Shown here: positions 29,998 to 38,533 of the stretch, one piece after another
Layout of the letters: each line of letters starts with the position of its first letter
Numbering within the stretch: position 1 is the stretch's first letter
IMG/VR virus record: IMGVR_UViG_3300028129_000005
Span: 62,001-126,000 of that record
Origin: a virus
Reading direction: 5' to 3' (one strand)
DNA length: 64,000 bases
Position numbers and translations under genes: made by a program
The notes under the pieces: model-generated
Databases searched by the model: none
Told to the model about the DNA's origin: nothing
What the model saw: the letters and a program-made list of their open reading frames with translations, nothing else

Positions 29998-30435
29998 ATG
30001 ACAGAACAATCAACTAACAAATCTAAGATTGTACAATTAGACGAATATTTAGCAAACCAAAGATCAGAATGGACTTTAAAGATTAAAGAACTTACTGCAA
30101 ACTTAAAAGAAGGTATTAACCTAGAAGATGTTAGTGCATATACATTAAGTTATAGGCAAATATTAGTTGAAAATTTAGCAACTATCGCTGGTAAAATTAG
30201 AACACAGAAGGGAACAGTAGACAAGTTATATAAACAGAAATGGATTGAATATTATAAGTTTGATTATAAGATAACGGATAAACAAAGAGAACGTTTTATC
30301 GACGCAGATCTTTCAGATGATAAACAGATTTTGGATTTACTTGAAAGCCAAAAGGCCTTTATTGAAGGCTCAGTAAAAACTCTCGACAATATGGGCTTTG
30401 CAATAAAGAATCGCCTTGATATTTCGAGACTGTAA
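29998..30435 (+). CDS. uvsY: Recombination mediator UvsY
   Basis: 145 residues, close to T4 UvsY (137). The C-terminal half shares the UvsY pattern: an acidic D-A-D-L-S-D-D-K-Q segment, a long helix, then G-F-A-I-K-N-R near the end (T4 has GFAIKH). UvsY loads UvsX recombinase onto gp32-coated ssDNA. The assignment is supported by the next gene being uvsW, the same adjacent pair as in T4. UvsX and gp32 are also in this window, so the presynaptic set is complete. Confidence 0.7.
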   Translation: MTEQSTNKSKIVQLDEYLANQRSEWTLKIKELTANLKEGINLEDVSAYTLSYRQILVENLATIAGKIRTQKGTVDKLYKQKWIEYYKFDYKITDKQRERFIDADLSDDKQILDLLESQKAFIEGSVKTLDNMGFAIKNRLDISRL

Positions 30436-30452
30436 AAAAAGTTAAATGAAAA

Positions 30453-31961
30453 TTGATTTTAACTCTAACAGATGATAATCAATTCTTACGAATTGATGAA
30501 GCAGAGGAACTTGAACTAGAGCAGATTAAAATATCTTTAACTAAAAGAATTGATAGTTGGAGATTTAATCCTTTAGTCAAGAAAGGAATATGGGACGGAT
30601 ATGTTTCATACATCAAAGACGATAAGTGGATTCCCGCCGGTCTTTGGAGATACGTTATGCTCATTTGCAAGGAATATAAGTTTGATCTTAAACTTAATGG
30701 AATTCAAAGACTATTTGATAGAAACATAGGTGCAGAATCATTTGAAGCATGGGCTTTAGAATTTTTTGAGGGTAGTAAATTTGTTCCAAGGGATTATCAA
30801 ATAGAAACAGCATTTAATATCCTAAAGTTTAGGAGATGTTTAGCTGAATTAGCAACTTCCGCTGGGAAAACACTTATTAGTTTTTTAACAGTGGCGTATA
30901 TGTTAGAAAAAGAAAAGGCCGAAAAGATATTATTTATAGTTCCTAATGTTTCTCTAGTTGTTCAGGCCCATGAAGATTTCCACGAATACAATAATAAGAA
31001 TAGAATAAAACTAAAGATACAACAGATATATGCCGGCCAGAAAATAAAGTCAGACAGGAATGTAGTGATAGGTACATATCAGTCCTTAGTTAAAAAGCCT
31101 AAAGAATATTTTCAACAGTTCGATGCTGTTATTGTAGATGAAACTCATAAAGCGAAATCTAATTCTATTAAGACTATATTACAAAAATGTACAAGTGCAC
31201 AATATAAATATGGTTTATCGGGTACAATTCCTAAAGATGGATCTTTAGACAAGTTAACACTAATGAGTCAAACGGGTCCTGTAATTAGCGAAGTTAAGGC
31301 TGCATTTTTACAGAGTCAGGGTCACATCGCTAAATGTAAAGTAAAAGTAATTGAAATGAATTACGCACCTGATTCCGCCAAAAAAGCATTTGAAGAATTA
31401 GCATTTAATAAGTATGATAGGAAGGATGTTTTTCAACTGGAACAAAATTATATTATTAATTCTTTTGGTAGACTTAATTTTATATGTAATGTTGTTGGCA
31501 AGGTCCCTAGGAACTCTCTAGTTCTGTTTCATAGAATAGAACATGGTAAAAAAATATACGAACAGCTCCGCCAAAACTCAGATAAAAGAGTTTTTTATGT
31601 AGATGGAGGAACAGATAAAGATATTAGAGAAGAATATAAAAAGAAAATGGAAGCAGGAGATGAAGTAGTTATTGTAGCGAGTTATGGTACATTTTCTACT
31701 GGAATTTCCATTAAGAAAATACACAATATATTCTTTACAGAGTCATTTAAGTCCGAGGTGATCATCAGGCAGTCAATTGGTAGAGGTCTAAGGCAGCATG
31801 AGTCTAAAGAAGCTGTATTAATTGTCGATTTTGTGGATGACATTAGAACTGACGAATGGGATAACTATTTATATAAACATAGTAAGGCGAGGCAGAAAAT
31901 TTATAAACAAGAGAAATTTGAGTATAGTATTAAGAAAGTCAAATTTGACGGAGATATATAG
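30453..31961 (+). CDS. uvsW: UvsW RNA-DNA/branch-migration helicase
   Basis: 502 residues; T4 UvsW has 503. The N-terminal domain shows the W-R-F-N-P / W-D-G pattern of UvsW. SF2 motifs follow: Q-like motif (PRDYQIETA), Walker A (TSAGKTLIS), motif II (VDETHKA), motif III (GLSGTI) and motif VI (RQSIGRGLRQH). UvsW drives fork regression and unwinds R-loops. The start is odd: an in-frame TGA at 30,447 leaves TTG at 30,453 as the likely codon, while an ATG at 30,446 is in another frame and ends after nine codons. A GATATATA motif overlaps the 3' end. Confidence 0.85.
   Translation: MILTLTDDNQFLRIDEAEELELEQIKISLTKRIDSWRFNPLVKKGIWDGYVSYIKDDKWIPAGLWRYVMLICKEYKFDLKLNGIQRLFDRNIGAESFEAWALEFFEGSKFVPRDYQIETAFNILKFRRCLAELATSAGKTLISFLTVAYMLEKEKAEKILFIVPNVSLVVQAHEDFHEYNNKNRIKLKIQQIYAGQKIKSDRNVVIGTYQSLVKKPKEYFQQFDAVIVDETHKAKSNSIKTILQKCTSAQYKYGLSGTIPKDGSLDKLTLMSQTGPVISEVKAAFLQSQGHIAKCKVKVIEMNYAPDSAKKAFEELAFNKYDRKDVFQLEQNYIINSFGRLNFICNVVGKVPRNSLVLFHRIEHGKKIYEQLRQNSDKRVFYVDGGTDKDIREEYKKKMEAGDEVVIVASYGTFSTGISIKKIHNIFFTESFKSEVIIRQSIGRGLRQHESKEAVLIVDFVDDIRTDEWDNYLYKHSKARQKIYKQEKFEYSIKKVKFDGDI
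31953..31960 (+). promoter_or_regulatory. Candidate late promoter GATATATA
   Basis: Overlaps the uvsW stop codon and ends 34 bases before the first polyprotein gene. Confidence 0.4.
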
Positions 31962-31994
31962 AATAACGAAACTAAATTAAATAAACATTAAAAA

Positions 31995-34121
31995 ATGGCA
32001 CAAGTTAATAAAATTTCTTCATTTAAATCGTTTACAGAGATTAGAAAACAGGAATCTGTTAGTAAACTTAGAGAAGAAAACAATTTAAAAAGACAAGAAT
32101 CAGTTGGTAAAATAGCTGCTATTCTAGATGAATTAGGATTAACTTCTTTCGAAGGTTTAGAAGAAGATCAGAAAGAATCAATTATCTCAAAAATATTTGG
32201 AGATGTTTCAGAAGAAGAAATAGCTGAAATAGAAGTAGAGGTAGAAGATGTTACTGCATCAGAAGAAGTTACTGAATCAGACGAACCAAAGTGTACTAAT
32301 AAAAAAGGACATTTATATAAGCAAATTGACAAGGACGGAACGGTAGAATGCGTACACTGTGGTCTAAGAAATTCATTAAGCGAATCTTTAGTTACTGAAG
32401 CTAAGACCGTTACTAAAGCAGCAATTGAAGAAATTGGTGATTTTAGAGACAGTGAAGGATATTCTTCTAATCAATACTATATACTAGCTGACTTCATTGA
32501 TGGAGAAATCACTATGAAAGATCTTTCAAAATTAGTAAAGTCTAAAGAAGTACAAAAAGAATTAAAGGGAGAAGATGAAATCGATATGGAACATATTGAA
32601 GAATTTTCAGAATCTTTAGTTACTGAAAAAGCTAAATTTAAAGTAGGAGATACTACTGAAAATTCAATTGGAAGCGAAGTTGAAATAATCGCTATCGATA
32701 ATTGGAGAAAGATATCAAAGCAATTTAAAAAAGAAATGGGATCAGATGCAGATTCATACGGATATGAAGATACTGCAAAGGGAGATTACTATCTTGCTAA
32801 AATTGTTAAAAGTGAAGAAGGTGATGAAGGTGATTTAGGTATATTCCCAGTTGAATACGATCACGCAAATTACTGGGGATTAGGAGAATCATTAATGAAT
32901 GAGGCCTTAGATATTAAATATAAAAGAGATGCAAAGAAAGTATTAACTCAATACAATAAAATATTTGCAGAACTAGGAAGCTTAACAGCTGATAAAATTT
33001 CTCACTTAGGAGCTATTAAATATATTTACGCTGAAGCATTAACTGATGCTAATTTCCATAGAGAAAGAACAGCTACTGAAAAAATTATCAAAGGAAGATT
33101 AGGAAGTGTTACTGTTAATCCTTTAACTCTTGGTAAACAAGCTATTATAGTAGGAGCAAAGAAAATATCACAGATATTAGATGAGTATTATTCTAGAATT
33201 TCAAATGCTGCCGGATGGTCAGGTATTGGAGTTGCTGAAGGCACTGCTCTATATTTAGAATCTATTGGTGAATCTAAACTTGCTGAAAAATTATTAGCAG
33301 GATTTAACGCAGTAGAAGAATCAGTTAAGTTTCAATTAACTGAAGAAGAAATTTCTTTAAAAGAATCTAAATTTAACGAAGTAATCAATTATGTAATTAA
33401 TGAAGGAACTAGAGGTCAATTTGGTAAAATAGACAAGAAAGGAAATATTACTTCAGTATATACTCACTATGATTCATATCCTGAAAACATGTTGCCTATT
33501 ATTAAATCAACCTTTAAAAGTGGTAAAAATGTAGATTTTGTTCTTAAAAATGGAGATAATTCAGGTTTAGATAAAGACGTTAAGAAAATTAATTTCTATG
33601 GCGGAGATGTTAATCTGATGAAAGGTAATGTTAAGAATATTAACAAATATATTAAAGATGCAAATTACGAAGGTGGTGCAGAATTCGTTTATTTATGGGA
33701 TGAAGGTTCTAAAAAATGGATGATGGCAGATATCTACGGAGAAACTGGATTAGTTCCAGCATTTGAATCAAATATTTATGAAGGTACTACTACATCTTTA
33801 GATGAATTTACAACTGACACTAAAAGTTACTCAGGTGCTTTAGCATATTCTTTTAAGAATCATAAAAAGAATTTTGATAAAAATATTAAAGTAAGTGTTG
33901 CTCTTGGAGATAAGTTTAAATTTACAAATGAAAAAGGAGGTATTGTAATGCAAAGGTCTCATGGTCCTGAATTTGACACAGTATGGTTATCAGCTGATAA
34001 GAAAAAAGCTCAAAAAGTTGCAGATTGGCTTAAATCAGAAGGTGCTGAGATTGTTCTTTTCGGCCCAAAGACTAGATCATTTGTTGGTAGCAAAGAAGAA
34101 TTTATCGATAGATATTTATAA
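31995..34121 (+). CDS. Putative capsid-targeted internal-virion polyprotein (708 aa)
   Basis: The N-terminus (INKISSFKSFTEI-like, SSFKSFTEIRKQES) resembles a capsid-targeting peptide. Candidate prohead-protease sites are E-S-L-V-T-E/A (Glu135), E-S-L-V-T-E/K (Glu211), E-S-L-M-N-E/A (Glu303), Y-V-I-N-E/G (Glu470) and S-N-I-Y-E/G (Glu596). They would give fragments of about 135, 76, 92, 167, 126 and 112 residues. Fragment 1 ends in a zinc-ribbon-like segment (CTNKKGHLY then CVHCGL). The others are small alpha/beta domains I cannot name. A candidate late promoter lies at 31,953 and a terminator follows the gene. Polyprotein processing is inferred from the repeated motif. Confidence 0.6.
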   Translation: MAQVNKISSFKSFTEIRKQESVSKLREENNLKRQESVGKIAAILDELGLTSFEGLEEDQKESIISKIFGDVSEEEIAEIEVEVEDVTASEEVTESDEPKCTNKKGHLYKQIDKDGTVECVHCGLRNSLSESLVTEAKTVTKAAIEEIGDFRDSEGYSSNQYYILADFIDGEITMKDLSKLVKSKEVQKELKGEDEIDMEHIEEFSESLVTEKAKFKVGDTTENSIGSEVEIIAIDNWRKISKQFKKEMGSDADSYGYEDTAKGDYYLAKIVKSEEGDEGDLGIFPVEYDHANYWGLGESLMNEALDIKYKRDAKKVLTQYNKIFAELGSLTADKISHLGAIKYIYAEALTDANFHRERTATEKIIKGRLGSVTVNPLTLGKQAIIVGAKKISQILDEYYSRISNAAGWSGIGVAEGTALYLESIGESKLAEKLLAGFNAVEESVKFQLTEEEISLKESKFNEVINYVINEGTRGQFGKIDKKGNITSVYTHYDSYPENMLPIIKSTFKSGKNVDFVLKNGDNSGLDKDVKKINFYGGDVNLMKGNVKNINKYIKDANYEGGAEFVYLWDEGSKKWMMADIYGETGLVPAFESNIYEGTTTSLDEFTTDTKSYSGALAYSFKNHKKNFDKNIKVSVALGDKFKFTNEKGGIVMQRSHGPEFDTVWLSADKKKAQKVADWLKSEGAEIVLFGPKTRSFVGSKEEFIDRYL

Positions 34122-34137
34122 TAAAAAATAAAAATAA

Positions 34138-34169
34138 ACTGACCTGGATTTTTCCGGGTCAAGTTTTTT
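34138..34169 (+). terminator. Intrinsic terminator after the 708-aa polyprotein gene
   Basis: A hairpin forms between ACTGACCTGG and CCGGGTCAAGT, with one bulge and one G-T pair, around an ATTTTT loop. It is followed by TTTTTT. It lies in the 67-base gap before the next gene. Confidence 0.7.
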
Positions 34170-34188
34170 AATTATATTAGCTATATAC

Positions 34189-35559
34189 ATGGAACTAAAT
34201 AACAACTTTGTAGATTTTATTCAACATCACGCAGATGCACAAGGCATGACCAGAGAGGAATATGTTGCACATTATATGAGTGAAAATAAGAGTAAAGTTT
34301 TATCATTTGACGAATATATCGTTGAAAAATACAATACACTTAAAGAAGAATTAATCTTAGAAGGCGGTGCAGCTGGTCACATGTCTCATCCTTTCGATGA
34401 AAAAGATTTAACATTCGCAGATTTTAAAAAGATCGTAACGTCCGGTCTTCAAGGAGAATTAAACTTTGAAGAGGTAGCCACTGAAAAAACAGACGGTCAA
34501 AATCTATTAGCAACCGTAAAAAACGGAGTTACGATGTTTTCTAGAAATAAAGGTCAATTAATTAGTCCCGTTGATTTAGACGGTATTATAGAAATGTTTG
34601 AAAAGCATGAGGTACCTTTAGTGCGAGAAACATACGTGTTTGCAGCTAAAGATCTAAATGAAGCTCTTCCAAAAATTAAAGATCAGTCCATATTTAATGA
34701 CGGTAAAGATTTTATAAATATAGAATTAATCTATTCTAAAAACCCAAATGTAATCTATTACGAAAGAGATGTTCTTCAATTTCACGATATTCAAGAAACT
34801 GATGGGAATGGTAATATTACAGGATCTAGAAAAATAGCAGGAGAATTAGTCAAAGCTTTAAAGGAAGTAGATGCCGATGTTCAAAAGACATTTACAATAA
34901 TTCCTCCTCAGATTTTAAAACTAGGTAAAGATATTAATTTTGATAAAAATCAAGCTAAATTTATAAAGCAGATTGAAAAATTAAGAGATCGTTATAACTT
35001 AACAGACGGTGACGAAGTTTCTAGATATCATGAAATGTGGTGGAGAGAAACAATAGATGCAAATTTCCCAGATTTACAACAAGACTATAAGGAAGGTTTA
35101 TTATTAAGATGGGCTTATGGAGATAAAAAGTCTTTAAATATGAGATCACTTGCAAAGGAGATAGGAAAAGATGAAGCTGCTTCTGTTAAGAAATTTGACA
35201 AAGAAGATGTTAAAAAGAAATATAAAGAAAACATTAGACCGTTTGAAGATTTATTTTTAGAACTAGGGTCTATAATTCTTATGAATGCTTCTAATTTTGT
35301 AGCTGCAAATCCAGACAAAGAGATGCAAAGACTACATAATCAAATTAGATCAGAATCTGAAAAGATCAAAAAAGATGGAAGCGTTACTCAGATCGAAAAG
35401 GTAATGAAAGAACTAGAGAGATTAGATAGAATTGGAGGAGTAGAATCTATCATACCAACTGAAGGAATAGTTTTTGTATATAAAGGAAAGACTATGAAAC
35501 TAACAGGTACTTTTGCTGCTATCAATCAGCTGATGGGAATCATAAAGTACGGAAGATAA
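34189..35559 (+). CDS. Ligase-superfamily nucleotidyltransferase with capsid-targeting-like N-terminus
   Basis: 456 residues. Residues 99-105 (EKTDGQN) match motif I of ATP-dependent RNA/DNA ligases, with Lys100 the expected AMP-accepting residue. Motif IIIa-like FINIELIY, motif IV-like EGIVFVYKG and motif V-like MKLTG follow in order. It may be an RNA ligase. The first 58 residues look like a targeting or propeptide region: LSFDEYIVE and then E-L-I-L-E/G with possible cleavage after Glu58, just before the catalytic domain. It sits between polyprotein genes, so I infer that the ligase is packaged in the head. Substrate is unknown. Confidence 0.6.
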   Translation: MELNNNFVDFIQHHADAQGMTREEYVAHYMSENKSKVLSFDEYIVEKYNTLKEELILEGGAAGHMSHPFDEKDLTFADFKKIVTSGLQGELNFEEVATEKTDGQNLLATVKNGVTMFSRNKGQLISPVDLDGIIEMFEKHEVPLVRETYVFAAKDLNEALPKIKDQSIFNDGKDFINIELIYSKNPNVIYYERDVLQFHDIQETDGNGNITGSRKIAGELVKALKEVDADVQKTFTIIPPQILKLGKDINFDKNQAKFIKQIEKLRDRYNLTDGDEVSRYHEMWWRETIDANFPDLQQDYKEGLLLRWAYGDKKSLNMRSLAKEIGKDEAASVKKFDKEDVKKKYKENIRPFEDLFLELGSIILMNASNFVAANPDKEMQRLHNQIRSESEKIKKDGSVTQIEKVMKELERLDRIGGVESIIPTEGIVFVYKGKTMKLTGTFAAINQLMGIIKYGR

Positions 35560-35569
35560 ATAATATAAT

Positions 35570-37441
35570 ATGGCACTTAAAAAACTAAGACAAGTATTTC
35601 AGGAAACTAATATCAATGCATTTCAAGATATGTTGAATAGCAGGGTTCTAGTAACTGAAAAAATACAAGGAGCTTCATTTCACGTTAGAAGAAACCAGAC
35701 TAAATTTGAATATTACAAATCTGGAGATTCTAGAATGAACATGATAGACAGAACAATAGTAGGTTTATATGAAACAGGTGTCAAGCACATCCAAAGTTTA
35801 GATCCTAGTATAAAGGAACAAATGCCACATGATTGGAAATTTGGTTTTGAATATTTACCTGAATTAAACGTGTCAGAATATAAATATACTAAACTACCTA
35901 AAAACAATTTAATACTTACGCACATTCAAACTATGAATGAGTCAGGTAAGATTAGAAAAACAATTAGCGATCCAATTATATTAAATAAATGGGCAAAGAT
36001 ATTAGAGGTTCAAGGACCTAGCATTGTGTTTGATGGTATGCTATCTCAAATGCAAAAAGAAGAATTAATAAGTGTTTTATCTATGTCAGATAAGGAGTTT
36101 TCTGAAGCATTTGATTATGATCCAAATACAGATGCAAGATTACCTTTCACTCAAAAGATGATTAAGACATTTAATCCAAATGCAGTTTCTCCTACGTTAA
36201 ATGAAGACTTTGAAGTAGAAATTGACGGATTAATAGTTTCTTTTATTGATGAGAAAAAATCTAGATCTTTTAAATTAGAAGATTTTACAAGAACTGTTAG
36301 TGAAAATAAGAGATCAAGCCACATGTATCAAATTACTATTGCTGGTCTTATTGAATTTATTTCTACATTTGAAATGAAAGACATTCAACTAAATGAAGAA
36401 ACAGCAGACTGGAGATATATTGAATTAATGTCAGTGATGTTTAATACGTATGTTAAAGAACACTCTGCTAAGTTTATTGGTGTTAACTTTGAATCAGCTG
36501 ATTTTGCAGATTCAGATTCCTTTAAACTAAATACTAAATACATTAAGAACGAGACCACTCTTTCTTATGTTGAAAACGAAATACTTGCAGAATTATTTAA
36601 AATAACTTTAGGTTCTTTTAGAAAAAAGAGAAGCAAGGAAAGCGATATCATAAATGCAGAAATGTTAGAGCATTTAAATCAAATAGTAGAAACTATAGAT
36701 AAGAAAGTATTTGTAGAGAATACCGATGAAAATTCCATATACGACTTTAATAATTTCATATTACATAATAAAGTAAAGACAAGTGTTAATTTAAATGAAG
36801 CACTTAAAGTAGATCATCCTGAACAAGGAGGAGAATTAGTAAATATGTTTGTTGGTAGATTCCAACCATTTACACTTGGACATGCTAAAGTATTAGAAAC
36901 TATACACAAAGAAAATGGATATCCTGTGGTTGTTTTATTAGTAAAAGCAAAGAATAAGAAAAAGGAAGATGCATTTAAAAGACCTTATGATGAGAAGACA
37001 CAATTAGATATGTTTAAGGCGGTTCAAAAACAATATCCATTCTTAAAAGAAATCTTTGTAATTCCAACCGGAGGTATTGATACAATGTTCAATGCAATGA
37101 GACCAACTTATGAACCCGTATTATGGGGAACAGGAAGCGATAGAATGAAAACTTACGGATTCCAAGTAAATAAAGATTCTTATAGAGAAGATCTTGGAGT
37201 TAGGAGTGATTTTGGATTATTTGAAATTCCAAGAACAGACAATAATATTTCAGCGACTCAGGTTAGAAACGCAATGCTAGACGGAGATGAAGGATTATTT
37301 AAGTCAACAACACCCAAAGCATTACATAAAATGTATGGCGAACTTAAGAAAAAATTAGAAGATTCAGTAGGTACTTCAGAATCAAATGAAGTTGCTGAAT
37401 CATTATTAACATTTAAACAATTTTTAGAAAACAATGGATAG
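35570..37441 (+). CDS. Ligase-like domain fused to NMN-adenylyltransferase-like domain
   Basis: 623 residues with two enzyme domains. Residues about 27-40 (VTEKIQGASFHVRR) give motif I of the ligase superfamily; WKFGFEYLPEL, VEIDGLIVSFID and SFKLED suit later motifs. Residues 411-623 are a nucleotidyltransferase with GRFQPFTLGH (429-438) and ISATQVR (560-566), typical of NMN or related adenylyltransferases (NadM/NadR type). Between them is S-V-N-L-N-E/A, a candidate protease site after Glu410 exactly at the domain boundary. The C-terminus ends in LLTFKQFLENNG, resembling a capsid-targeting peptide. It overlaps the next gene by eight bases. Confidence 0.65.
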   Translation: MALKKLRQVFQETNINAFQDMLNSRVLVTEKIQGASFHVRRNQTKFEYYKSGDSRMNMIDRTIVGLYETGVKHIQSLDPSIKEQMPHDWKFGFEYLPELNVSEYKYTKLPKNNLILTHIQTMNESGKIRKTISDPIILNKWAKILEVQGPSIVFDGMLSQMQKEELISVLSMSDKEFSEAFDYDPNTDARLPFTQKMIKTFNPNAVSPTLNEDFEVEIDGLIVSFIDEKKSRSFKLEDFTRTVSENKRSSHMYQITIAGLIEFISTFEMKDIQLNEETADWRYIELMSVMFNTYVKEHSAKFIGVNFESADFADSDSFKLNTKYIKNETTLSYVENEILAELFKITLGSFRKKRSKESDIINAEMLEHLNQIVETIDKKVFVENTDENSIYDFNNFILHNKVKTSVNLNEALKVDHPEQGGELVNMFVGRFQPFTLGHAKVLETIHKENGYPVVVLLVKAKNKKKEDAFKRPYDEKTQLDMFKAVQKQYPFLKEIFVIPTGGIDTMFNAMRPTYEPVLWGTGSDRMKTYGFQVNKDSYREDLGVRSDFGLFEIPRTDNNISATQVRNAMLDGDEGLFKSTTPKALHKMYGELKKKLEDSVGTSESNEVAESLLTFKQFLENNG

Positions 37442-38513
37442 GTACGATTTTGAAAGAGCACTACATAGTGCTGCAAAAACCAACGCTGAAAATGAAGCGT
37501 TAATTATAGAATCCTATATTGGAGTTGCAACGACCGGAAGTAAATCTGCCCAACAGAATTTATTTAATTCAATTAATAGAACATTTAAAAAGAATAAGTG
37601 TCCATGGCAAGGTGTTAAGTTTACTTCAACACAGGATGTTAAACAACAACCTGATGGCAGGTTATGGCTTTCTAAAATGGATGACGATACATTCGGAGTA
37701 GTTTTTCAATATTTAATGTTAAATAAAAGCGAAGCAAACGAATTGTTTAATATTGGAAGAGACGATAATGGAATTGGTGCTGGAGAAATAATGCTAGCGT
37801 ATATTGTAGAAAATATAAAAATAGGTGGAGGTGCGGCCGATACTGACTTAGAATTATATAATGAAAGGTGGTCACCAATTAAACCACCCCTTGGTAAATG
37901 TGAGTTAAAAGAAGCTCAAATGTCAAAGGGCATGTTACAAAATTGGAGAACAGGTGCAAAACACCAGGGAATTAATAGTACTTATGTACCGAAGTTAACG
38001 GCATTATATGACGCAGTAAAATATAATATTGAAGAAATCAACCCGGACGGAGATGGTAAAGATATGGCTGCCGGTGGAGGTTGGATAAATGAATGGGGAA
38101 CTGTAGGTGGAAAAAGATTTAAGCATATTCAAAATTTAACTAAGACAGATATTCAGGCCCTTTCTTCTAGTGAAAGAGATTTTAAAATAGGTCCTGGAGA
38201 TAAAGATAACGGCGCATTAGTAATTAAATTTAATGACGTAGAATTAGGAAAGCTAAGTGACTCTAAAACTGCAGAAAAAATTAAAAGTATAATAGAGACT
38301 GAGCCTTCCGTTAGAACATTTACTGAAATACAAGACGATGTAATTTCAGCAGTAGGAGATATACCTACTCCATTCCTTTTTATAGAGTCTAAAGATCATG
38401 AAATAGTAGCTTTTCACTATTACAAGAAATTACCTGGAAAAACTAGCGAATTACAAATATATTCTATTACACAAGGTAAATTTAAATATAAAATAAAGCC
38501 TAACCGAGTTTAA
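37434..38513 (+). CDS. Unknown protein, possible PD-(D/E)xK nuclease, in the packaged-protein block
   Basis: 359 residues. The start overlaps the upstream stop (AATGGATAG). Residues about 126-160 contain GGGAADTDLELYNERW followed by G-K-C-E-L-K-E-A, an Asp then E-L-K arrangement that resembles a PD-(D/E)xK nuclease core; the G-A-G-E just upstream could be the helix with a further acidic residue. Near the N-terminus a possible prohead-protease site L-I-I-E/S is present. I do not recognise a named family and the nuclease idea is weak. Its position suggests co-expression with the virion polyproteins. Confidence 0.5.
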   Translation: MDRYDFERALHSAAKTNAENEALIIESYIGVATTGSKSAQQNLFNSINRTFKKNKCPWQGVKFTSTQDVKQQPDGRLWLSKMDDDTFGVVFQYLMLNKSEANELFNIGRDDNGIGAGEIMLAYIVENIKIGGGAADTDLELYNERWSPIKPPLGKCELKEAQMSKGMLQNWRTGAKHQGINSTYVPKLTALYDAVKYNIEEINPDGDGKDMAAGGGWINEWGTVGGKRFKHIQNLTKTDIQALSSSERDFKIGPGDKDNGALVIKFNDVELGKLSDSKTAEKIKSIIETEPSVRTFTEIQDDVISAVGDIPTPFLFIESKDHEIVAFHYYKKLPGKTSELQIYSITQGKFKYKIKPNRV

Positions 38514-38533
38514 ATAAACAAATACAAATAAAA

